64,000 bases of DNA, taken from positions 23,916,550 to 23,980,549 of the forward strand of contig NC_088201.1 in assembly GCF_037126465.1 (NCBI RefSeq), read 5' to 3'. This document shows positions 55,307 through 64,000 of this stretch, piece after piece. A model generated the notes under the pieces. It was not told the DNA's origin. It did not search any database and saw only the letters and a program-made list of their open reading frames with translations. The translations under genes and the position numbers were made by a program. Each line of letters starts with the position of its first letter. Position 1 is the first letter of the stretch. Source of the stretch: Ornithodoros turicata. Lineage: Eukaryota; Arthropoda; Arachnida; Ixodida; Argasidae.

Positions 55307-55799
55307 GAATACAAATAAAGGGGAAAATTCAAGGTCTGTACGAGGTATGTATTCAAGCGACGAATATGTAGGATACATGCATTATATTTTATAAACTGCG
55401 TACTCACGCATAAGAGGTCCTAATAAATTACCCTGACAAACTAGGAAAAAAGAAAGAGGAAGAGAGACAGAGAAGAGTGGTATTTCACCTTGTTGTCTAT
55501 CGCATAACTGGCGAACTGCCGCCATTGTAATAATGTCAACTCGTCAGCGAAATCACGGACGGAACGTTCTACCACTGATGCTACTCAAATTCTGCTCGAG
55601 TATTTTCTGCCAGATCCGTTTTTTTTTTATGGGTTTTGGGTTTTTTTTATGTGCTCAAGCTTTTATTGAGTCGCAAAAATATAGACGAATGATTTGAACA
55701 GGTTGCTTAGGTTACTAACAGCGAGCGCAATCACAAAAGCAACCGGAGAAGTTAAAGGAATGTGCAAGAGGAACATCTGCGCATCGAAAGATAGAACTT

Positions 55800-55950
55800 T
55801 ACCAGGTAACGCGCTCCAAGCCCACAGAGTCATTCGGACTGATAGAGTTACCACACTTGTTTTGTTGAAAATGGGAGGCGCACGCATTTTTGGGACATTT
55901 CGCAATAATGTTATTGGTCCCAAAAGGCCGTACGCCCCGCTTTTTTATCC
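55800..55950. repeat. MITE-B remnant (diverged palindrome)
   Basis: GCGCTCCAAGCCCACAGAGT, TTTTGTTGAAAATGGGAGGC GCACGC at the left follow the MITE-B arm. GGCCGTACGCCCCGC at the right mirrors the inner stem. The centre GGGACATTTCGCAATAATG is unrelated to that of copy 2. Outer ends are lost. Confidence 0.6.
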
Positions 55951-56639
55951 AATCGACAGATTCTGGCTTATGGCTATATGACAACGAAAACAACCATGAA
56001 CATGACGTAACTACGAGGCTCATACAGGTGAGAGGACGATGAAGAAAAAGAGCGCGAGAGGTTTGCCTCAATCCGTCTTTTAAGAAAGAGCTGGAAGCAC
56101 CGCGCGGCTAACTGGCGAAGTAAAATGGTTGTCAATCATGGCGCGAACTAAAACCATGTGTGTGCTGTCTACGTTGGTCATAAAGGGTTAATTGGACATA
56201 ACCTGACGTTCATGGAGCGTCCGGGATGCAACATCATACGTGGGGGGCACTCATCTGTCATCACAAGCTGGAACCAGGTTACCGGTGTCCTGTGCCCGAG
56301 GAGCGAGCAAATACTGGGCTTCTACTGCTGTGGGTTCAGTCTTTTGCACGGAAACCAAAAAAAGCCAAACTTCTGCCCCTTGCTGCATTTTGATTTGCAA
56401 CTGCTGAACGAACATGCTACTACCATCTTTATCAAAAAGTATTTCGCTCCATAGGTTCACGAAATGTTGCCTCTCACCGCAAAAATGTGCAACCCGATAC
56501 CATGTGAATACGTAATGGCAGACAACGAATGGCAACCAAATTGTTTCACCAAAGTTCCGATAGTATACGCCACCGTCTTGCGCATGCTCCGTTAACATTT
56601 TATGAAATGGCGGATTGTTCCTTGCCAAATGGGGTTTTA

Positions 56640-56725
56640 TTTTCACAAACTTTGCACACGATATTCCCGCGAGATCCTGGCGATGAAACTCCCCATTCAT
56701 CATCTCAAATAAAGTTGTTGTTGTT
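56640..56725 (+). repeat. LINE 3' tail (AATAAAGTTGTTGTTG)
   Basis: CCTGGCGATGAAACTCCCCA TTCATCATCTCAAATAAAGT TGTTGTTG matches the tail at 20820-20925. Extreme 5' truncation of a LINE is the simplest reading. The 150-codon minus-strand frame beside it has no known motif. Confidence 0.65.
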
Positions 56726-56781
56726 CCCGCGAGACTCTCCTCTCGTCCCCAGTACTTTTAGATTGAATCCTCACCCATTAA

Positions 56782-57171
56782 AGGGGTACTGAAGTGCAAG
56801 CATTTCTCCTCCAAATGAAAGATGCCGTTACCTTGAAAGCAATACAAAAGGGACGGGATTTATCCGTCGCGTCGTGATTTGTGCCAGAACGAAACCGAAA
56901 CCGAAACGAAACAGTCTCAAGACGCGAGCGGAGCGGTGTCCCATTGGTCTCATCAAGCGATTTGCCCAATCATAGGGGGAGATTGTTCAAAGATACCAAT
57001 GACAGGCTGCTCCGCATTGATGCTCTTCTTGAGAAGGAGAAGTGAATTGCGGTTTCGCTCGCGCGTAAATCACCAACGATGCAACGGATGAATTCCATTC
57101 CTTTTACATTGCTGTCAAGGTAACGACATCTTTCGTTCCGCGACGAGAACTTTCCGCATTTTAGTGCCCCT
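56782..57171. mobile_element. TTAA-flanked short element with AGGGGTACTGAAGTG ends
   Basis: Left TTAA|AGGGGTACTGAAGTGCAA and right GCATTTTAGTGCCCCT|TTAA mirror each other. TTAA lies at 56778-56781 and 57172-57175. It is 390 bases with no coding capacity. End style and target match the 1067-base element at 24914, so both probably use the same class of transposase. Confidence 0.75.
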
Positions 57172-57447
57172 TTAAAGGAAAGCGCAATATTGCCTACGGC
57201 GCCATTTCTTCGGAACCATTCACCACTAAACCGTACACCTCTTGCAGGACCTGATGGTCCTGCAACTAATGGTTTTGACAAACACTCCTGATCAACAAGT
57301 ATAAGAGAGTAAGATCAATGGCTCTCTTGTATGTAATAAAATTCCGTATGTTAGTCTATCGTTCGTCTTAGTCTTTCTCGTTGTTGTTTAGTTACAATGC
57401 AATTCGCAGCTGGAAGCGCGATCTTTGCAAGTCGAGCCACTTATTCC

Positions 57448-57474
57448 GATGATGATGATGATGATGATGATGAT
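57448..57474. repeat. (GAT)n microsatellite
   Basis: Nine GAT trinucleotides. They create the poly-Asp run in the plus-strand open frame 57397-58008, which otherwise has no recognised motif. Confidence 0.9.
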
Positions 57475-57479
57475 AGAAA

Positions 57480-58318
57480 AAAAAACTGGGGGCGTTGTCA
57501 TGAGTTGGTGCCAACTGCCAGGAGACATTGGGGACAGGTGAGACAGCGGCATCGATACGTGCATCAAGGCGGGAGGACGAGACAGATCCTTGTGGAGACA
57601 TTCTGGGCAGACGTGAGGGATCTTGGATCTGACCGGTTGCTACCACAGGACATCTTTAACATCACCCGCTGCAGACCTTTCCTCGCCGCCACAATATATT
57701 TTCCAGGCATCGTTTCAACCGCTGAGCTCCACCGTTTCAAGCCTTGCCGTTTCCATCTTGGTTTCCGTGTATCTCCGCAAGGCTCGGACTGCGCTTGGCC
57801 TAGGTTCATCTCCAGTAACATCGTTCACCAATCACTGGTATTAAACCCATTTACGAATTGTTTCAGTGTCGCAATTCTTGGTCGTGTCACGCTAGTACCT
57901 CGTCCCAACCTTCACTGGTGGTCGCTTTTACCGACCACCCCATATAATAACATCACAGACGTAAGTCGCGACATGGTCGGCCTGGCTACCCCTGTACCCT
58001 TACACTAGATAAGCCAAAGAAAATATAAAAATAAGAACAAAAGCAGTAGAAGCCGGAAATGAAGTAAAAAGCAGTGGGAGAGAAACGTCAACTGATCAGA
58101 ATCGTCAGGGGAAAAGATATGCACCGTGCTACACTTGCACGAGAGACAGCATGCACATAGTGTCTATCAGTCGAGTTTCTTCAAGGAACACTCCAGTCCT
58201 TGGAATACAGCCACTTGGTGTTGCGCTGGCCGAAGAACCAAAACTTTTTTCGATGTCAAATGGTCCAGCGTCCAGAGAGCTAACGTCGCTTTCAAGACCC
58301 CGCGGGACTGTTGGCGTA
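57480..58318. other. Unannotated interval
   Basis: Sequence around 57495-57610 (TGAGTTGGTGCCAACTGCCAGG AGACATTGGGG) has the look of a dispersed repeat but could not be matched within the window. No convincing gene. Confidence 0.3.
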
Positions 58319-58394
58319 CACTCTTAAAAATGAACTTCACCGCATAGCACGCTCCCAGCCAACCATCATCTTTAATTATATCGTTATCTGGAAA
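58319..58394. repeat. MITE-B copy 4, single arm only
   Basis: CACTCTTAAAAATGAACTTC, GCACGCTCCCAGCCAACCAT and ATATCGTTATCTG match the left arm of the family, preceded by TA (58317-58318). The match stops at the point where the stem turns inward, so the rest was deleted. Confidence 0.88.
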
Positions 58395-58709
58395 TAATCA
58401 ACAATTTGTCAAGCAACAGTGTTCACGGCTGCCTTGCCGCTCATGATGACTACCTGGCCGACTTCTTTTGTTTTAAACACAGTGTTATGCGCATGCAATG
58501 TAGTTTTGCCGCCGTACCTGACGAGCGATGCGCTGTTGCTGGCGACTTCGGCACAGTGTTGCCCGTGACGTTCAATTTAAATTTTCTCAAAAACTATAAG
58601 CGCAATTCGGACGAAAATTGTGACGTAAGAGTATACTGATGGCTCAGGCTGTCTAATAGATATTTTTTTATATATTGCAGCTCTACTGTCTTACAGTATC
58701 TTTAACATA

Positions 58710-58958
58710 CACGCTTAAAAATGAACTTCACCGCATAGCACGCTCCTAGCCAACCATGATCTCGAATGGTATCGTTATCTGCCCTGATTTGTTGAAAACG
58801 GGAGGCGTACGCCTTTTTTGTGACAATTATGAACAGCATAAGTGTCGCAGAAAAGGCGTACGCCCCCCGTTTTCAACAAATCAGGGCAGATAACGATATC
58901 ATTCGAGATTATGGTTGGCTAGGAGCGTGCTATACGGTGAAGTTCATTTTTAAGAGTG
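58710..58958. mobile_element. MITE-B copy 5 (complete, inverted centre)
   Basis: TA-flanked on both sides (58708-58709, 58959-58960), with arms nearly identical to copy 2. The central spacer reads ATTATGAACAGCATAAGTGTC, the reverse complement of the centre in copies 1, 2 and 7, so the centre is flipped relative to the numbering or the element inserted in the opposite sense. Confidence 0.93.
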
Positions 58959-59091
58959 TAGGCTCCGTACCTTCTACGACACCACACTCACTGCGATTAC
59001 AGGAATCAGGCATTCCGAGATCGCATAAGAGCCGACCGCTGTACGGGTCACTTGGTGTAAATTTCGATGGCCGATTGAATACGCCGTTTTA

Positions 59092-59222
59092 CACTCTAAA
59101 AAGAGAACTTCACGGTACTTTTCGCATAACATTCAAAGATGGCGTGTCTGAGACGGAGTGACTAATTCCGAGTGACGGCTGACCTTCAGCGTGTCATGCC
59201 ATGAAGTTCTCCCTTTAGAGTG
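59092..59222. mobile_element. MITE-B-related short element (copy 6)
   Basis: CACTCTAAAAAGAGAACTTCA at the left faces GAAGTTCTCCCTTTAGAGTG at the right, with TA on both sides; 131 bases. The flanks themselves continue as an inverted repeat (GCCGTTT / AAACGGC) and then GGCATAAGCACAGTG and GCCGTAAGGCCCTCGTTTTC, which resemble the inner stem of MITE-B. It therefore seems to have inserted into the middle of another MITE-B-like copy. Confidence 0.78.
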
Positions 59223-59224
59223 TA

Positions 59225-62200
59225 AACGGCATAAGCACAGTGTTACAGAAAAGCCGTAAGGCCCTCGTTTTCAACATTCAGAAGAAACGACATGCTGCAT
59301 GCATTCTCAATGCTGGTTAGACATGAGCGTGATGTGCTGCGCAGTGATGTCGCAGTGAGTGCAGACATAACCTACAATGTGTAAATAGATAGATGTACCA
59401 AGAAAAAAAAATGTAGGTCGAACCGATACAAAGTATAGTGTCGGTATTCTGATGACACTGATATTAGTGGCTAATCGAGTGGGTGCGCATTGTACCGCAC
59501 CAAAGAGTGGTGAATTAAAATAATTGTCCGCGCGCATATAACGCGTTTAACGTTCGCTAGGGGACTCTGACATCCGAAAGCACGACCATCACAATTGTTT
59601 CTTTCCCAAGGCTGCTGACCGTGAGTAGCCAGTGGATAACCAGTCTGATGTCACACCATGAGTGCGATGTGACTGCATGGATGTGATGTCGATGAAAAAA
59701 AAAGTGCACCAAGTCAGTGATCTTTCTACATGGTTGTTACCCCCTTGGCTGTAAAACCTAATCGTAAGTTCATATCCATGTAAATAAATCGACGCCTATA
59801 TTTTTTGAGTATGACTCGCGACGAACTGTCACGGTCCCTTCACTTTAAATTCGCGAATTAATGTTAATCTTTGCGTTAACACAGGTCCTCGGTTAAAAAA
59901 AAAACATTTCGCTAACATTTCCAGTAATTATTAAGAAAACGTCAAAAATTCGCAGTTCTATGCGAGACTACTTTGCTTGTCAAAGTGCCAACACAAGAAC
60001 ATCAATGAATTAAATTTTAAAAAAATATATACTTTGCCATCGTCGTTCTTTCACGGAAAGATGCAGGCCCCAGCAAAGTTTGTCTTTCGGAGAAATTTCT
60101 ATACGTGTGCATAGGTAAGTATCGCTCACATTTGCCGAAGAGAACAATGAGCCCTTGTTAGACAAACGCCTATACAAGCGGATGGGGGAATGTTCCCAGG
60201 AATGAAGGAACCCTCTGTACATACATAAACGGCATAGATTCAAGAAAAGATACCCCCTATTATCTCCACAACTGCGTGTCTGGAAACATCGGTCTGGTTG
60301 CTTATCATGGTTGCAGATGGAGCCAGATGCGAACACCTTAGACGATAGGCGCGCCGGGGAAGTCATGCACGAACAGTTACCGCTGGCCATCTCATTAGCT
60401 GGATTACAGCATTCGTGTCGTACAGATTGCCGTTTTGGCCGGGTTGTTGGACACGAGGATTGTAATTGGCGGCGCGGTAACTTTCATGGGCGTGGGGATC
60501 ATGACCTCCAGGACTAGGCAAACCTATATTTCAACGTGGAACTTCATTCAGGTCCGGCTCCAAAGTAACAATCGTCTGGCACTCACTCTGTTTCGACATT
60601 GGCCAATCAAATGCCATAAGGCGGAACCAAGGGCATCGCAACGGGGGTGAGAGGAAGGCGGAGGGGGAGTCATGTTTAGAAAACGCTCTTACAAGGGTGC
60701 ACACGAGAATACTTGCTCATACATAGTACTTAGGGGAGACTGCATCACGCTGCACCCTCCTCGCTGCCCCCTCTTCGACGGGATTAATCGTGAGCTAGGA
60801 TTGGCTCACGGTACCGCCTACAGCCCACGGTTACTCTGCTTGTTGGAGAGACTTCCAATTCGTGCATCAGTCTGGTCTCAAGTAATGGCATCCTTAGGAA
60901 AGCTTTGCTTTGCGTGTTCCATAATGACCCCCTCGCTCTGATGCGAACGCATGGAATGGGAGAGACTGCACGTTACATGTGTTATCACTGGGACGAGGTT
61001 ATCGATCTTTTATGTCTGAAATACGATCTCATTTTCGCTTAAACAGCTTTCATTGAGCAATTAATTTCTCGAAGACAATTATGTAATCTTACTACACATT
61101 GCCTTACCTAACCATGCCTAATAAAGCAGAGAGGGATGTTTGACAATGCCCTGGCAAGCTGCCAGATATAGTCGTCGTGTACTCCCATATACTCCTACCC
61201 AAGAGTACACTAAGGGTTCTTTCTTTCTTGCTAAGGGTTCTAGGAGTACGTTAAGCAGGCGTTGAAGAACCCAAGTCTCGACTAGGTTAATCTGTGGCAG
61301 TGTTACTTATGATCACAGTTGTCCTACGAACGTAAAACGTCGGATTATTATTTTTCTTGTACGCTTCGCGAACCTTCGATCCGCTTTGTTATCTCATACG
61401 GGACTATACACTAAAAACGGCACTTTACCTCACACGTTAACCCGTTCCTAGGCAATTATCTTTCCGAATGATGTCGCTCTCTATTGCTCCTAAGGGCGAC
61501 GCGTACGCCGCTTTCTCACATTTCGAGTATCCAGCGTTTTCCAGCCAGCCTCGCGCCCAGCGCTTTCGCACCCAGCACATTCCAGCAAGGAGGAAAGCGA
61601 TACCACGGAGGAAGCATGCGTCCCGTGCGTTTTCCTTCTCTCTGGTATGTGCAGTAAACAGCCTTCAACGTGCTTCCCCAGCTAGACAGCGCTGCGGTTC
61701 AAATATGGCGACGTCCACGGGAAAACTGTGCATATGTTAATGGGGTAACGGGAAGGCGTACGTGGCGGTTTCTTCTCAAATCAGGAATGATAACGGCATT
61801 ATTCTGTGCAGTTGTTGACTTCGAGTGTGTTATGTGGAGAAGCTCAATTATGCGAAGTTTTTAAAGGGGAGGCGCTGCGCAAAGAACGATATAAGCAGGG
61901 TGCTGTCAAGGAGTAAGGTTCGTTGCGACGTCATTCGGAAATTATTCAACAAAAATGTTGGGACAAAAATAAAGCTGACTGCCAAAATCAAAAATTGATT
62001 TCGAATTATGATTGCGTTCCGTATTGTGTGTGTAAGCCCCGTCCGTGAAATATTCGCAGTGCGCAGTGGAATGCAGGAACCATACGTATACAACAACCAT
62101 CACCACATACTTCTCCATCGTAATCAAGCCCCAGGTCCCCTCGTTCGACCAAATACTAGGTTGACCTGTGTATTAGGTCGAAGGTGGTACGACGAAGGCC

Positions 62201-63871
62201 GTAGTTGTCATGCTCGTAAATCATGTTCGATTATGGAGTTACCGCAGTCATACTTGCTGGTTATTGTACTCGTGATTCGTTTAGCTTCCCAATGTCAAAT
62301 GTGAACGATCAATTCTTATAACGTAGCAATTGCGTGATGCAGCCGTTACACGTGTCGCACCAGCGTTCGTTCGTCGAGAAGAAAATTAAACGCTCTGAAA
62401 GACAGATGCAAATATCGTACATTCGTAGAGCACCAAAAGAATCCATCTCCCTGGTGGCAAATATACACTCCCCATAAACATGTTAGGGGATCACAGAAAA
62501 GAAAGTGAATAACAATAAAACAACCAATAACCATGAAAACCATTGAACAGTACTTTGTGAACGGTTTCTACTTTTACACGTGCCTGAATATATAAAAATA
62601 CAAAAAAACGCGATATTTCGCAGGGGAAAAAATCACATATGTACCCATGATCCCTATACTTCATTCCTCTTCATGGCGATCACATATACAATATTTGTGA
62701 ATCACTCAATAATGTTTGTGATGTTTGTGTATTCATTTCAAGCTGGTTGGCTACACAAGCCAGACGTAAAAGGGCGTCCAACGTGTAAGCAAAGCTAATG
62801 AGAGTATTTCTGGGATATTTTTCGTACTTCCTGGAAATTAATTGACGAGGTTGCGGTAATGATCAGTTTTCACGACGGAATACCTTCGACGCAAACCTTC
62901 AGCACACACACGGCACGGCAAAGGCCAACAACAGAATGTTAGCCTGATCACTTCGGATTCGGGTGCCGGGTCGTACGTCTCTTTGTGACCATTACCTCTC
63001 GACGAGCTCCTTCAACTTCTCCAATTTTTAGGGAACGCCCGCGTCTTATATGAACGTAAGTGCATTTAAAAAAAAAACTAGAACCGTGCCCAATAATCTA
63101 TATGCGTGAAACGAGCAATTCATTAAAAATAGCTACGATATTACGTGCGGTGTAAGCACGAAGGAGGTACAGATTCACAAATCCTCGCAGCCGACGCCGA
63201 ATAGAAAACCACATTTCCTTCCGACGAAACCCTAACAATAACCCACAACCGCGAACAATGGCATCCCAAACGACCATGTACTGACGCGTCGCTTTTACTT
63301 GGCAATCCGGATAATGCGAGCCCCCTTAAAGCGCTGGATGTACAAATTGCAGCCTGCTTAAACTGTCTCATACGCGTTGCATGTGGTCCGTCGTTATTCT
63401 GAAAAGGGCTCGTTTCGCGTGCGCAGTCATGTTTCTAGTCAATCTACTGTGTCTGTTGTAACGACATCAATCCCTCTGGCATCCTCGAATCGTGACTGTG
63501 GGACGGATGTAGCCGGCCTGGGAGCAGAAAGAAGAAATGCGTGTTTCGTGGAACAAGAAAGGGAAAGTAGGTGGACCTGTTTTATGTTAATCTCCTCAGC
63601 GGCGTAATTATGTGGATTTTGGTCACGCTGCACCTACCCTGTCATTACGATCCCCTCAGCTCGCTCCACCACTCGCTTTATGGCAGACACTCGCGGACGA
63701 TAGAAAGCTGGCTCAAAATTGAGTCCGGATGAAAACTGTATCGTCGTTTTCACACGCAAAATAAGTGTCGCTCGCTTAAGAAGCCATTCGTTCTTCGTGG
63801 AACGAATGCGTTTTGGACAGAAAAAGAAAAAAAGACACTCCTCCCGCATATAGTAGCCTATGTGTATAGAA
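59225..63871. other. Unannotated interval
   Basis: No convincing coding or RNA gene. The stretch 61410-61862 has ends and boxes faintly like MITE-B (CACTAAAAACGGCACTTTACC, TTCCTAGGCAATTATC, GAAGTTTTTAAAGG) and may be a very old copy enlarged by an insertion. A B-box or A-box pattern was not found. Confidence 0.3.
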
Positions 63872-63873
63872 TA

Positions 63874-64000
63874 CACTCTTAAAACTGAGTTTCACCGCAT
63901 AGCACGCTCCTAGCCAACCATTATCTCGAATGATATTGTTATCTGCCCGGATTTGTTGAAAACGGGAGGCGCACGCCTTTTTTGTGACACTTATGCTGTT
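63874..64000. mobile_element. MITE-B copy 7, cut by the window edge
   Basis: TA at 63872-63873, then CACTCTTAAAACTGAGTTTC, CACCGCATAGCACGCTCC, GAATGATATTGTTATC, GGGAGGCGCACGCC and the centre TGACACTTATGCTGTT. The window ends at the axis of the palindrome, so the right arm is outside. Confidence 0.93.

Noticed and set aside
56251..56703. 150-codon minus-strand frame
   Set aside because: No recognisable domain; its 5' end overlaps a plus-strand LINE tail, so it is probably antisense to repeat DNA.
57397..58008. 203-codon plus-strand frame with a poly-Asp run
   Set aside because: The start is created by a GAT microsatellite and the rest has no known motif or splice context.

Overview
The window reads as repeat-dense nuclear DNA of an arthropod, most likely a chelicerate and plausibly a tick. 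This is inference. It rests on a (TTAGG)8 block, the arthropod telomere unit; on tRNA-derived SINEs whose bodies resemble SINE tails common in ticks; on compact intronless retroelement fragments; and on many hairpin-forming DNA transposon derivatives. No host gene is convincing. Nearly all recognisable protein sequence belongs to transposable elements, and almost all of it is frameshifted or truncated.

Layout. 0.5-5.8 kb: a tRNA-derived SINE, inverted repeats, two minus-strand LINE fragments (one split by a 142-bp-period array) and a truncated Copia element with one candidate LTR and an initiator-tRNA-like primer site. 7.2-8.7 kb: two long palindromes. 11.9-14.0 kb: a minus-strand LINE reverse transcriptase cut by a 608-bp MITE with a TA target duplication. 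15.05-17.56 kb: a TA-flanked mariner with intact 28-bp termini, a decayed transposase and about 1.6 kb of foreign DNA in its 5' part. 17.6-30.6 kb: RNase H-type and endonuclease LINE fragments, SINEs, short hairpins and a TTAA-flanked element. 30.7-33.4 kb: a stack of MITEs, a TTA-flanked Harbinger-like MITE and a SINE with a perfect 18-bp target duplication.

37.6-41.0 kb holds the only long intact gene: a 1134-codon endonuclease/reverse transcriptase of an L1/Tx1-like LINE. 41.3-49.3 kb is a nested LTR-element complex. A plus-strand Ty3/gypsy element is split by a minus-strand gypsy element with two related LTRs and a probable TACC duplication, and the second element itself contains a mariner fragment. 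51.6-64 kb holds at least six copies of one TA-flanked palindromic MITE family, a Penelope-like element 3' end with a GIY-YIG domain, a long hairpin, a second TTAA-flanked element and a weak candidate host exon near 54.5-55.3 kb.

The window therefore works mainly as a record of insertion order. The ORF2 gene and the SINE at 33 kb look youngest; the mariners, gypsy elements and other LINE pieces are old. Long inverted repeats every few kilobases would give hairpin RNA if transcribed, a possible small-RNA source that cannot be shown from sequence alone.
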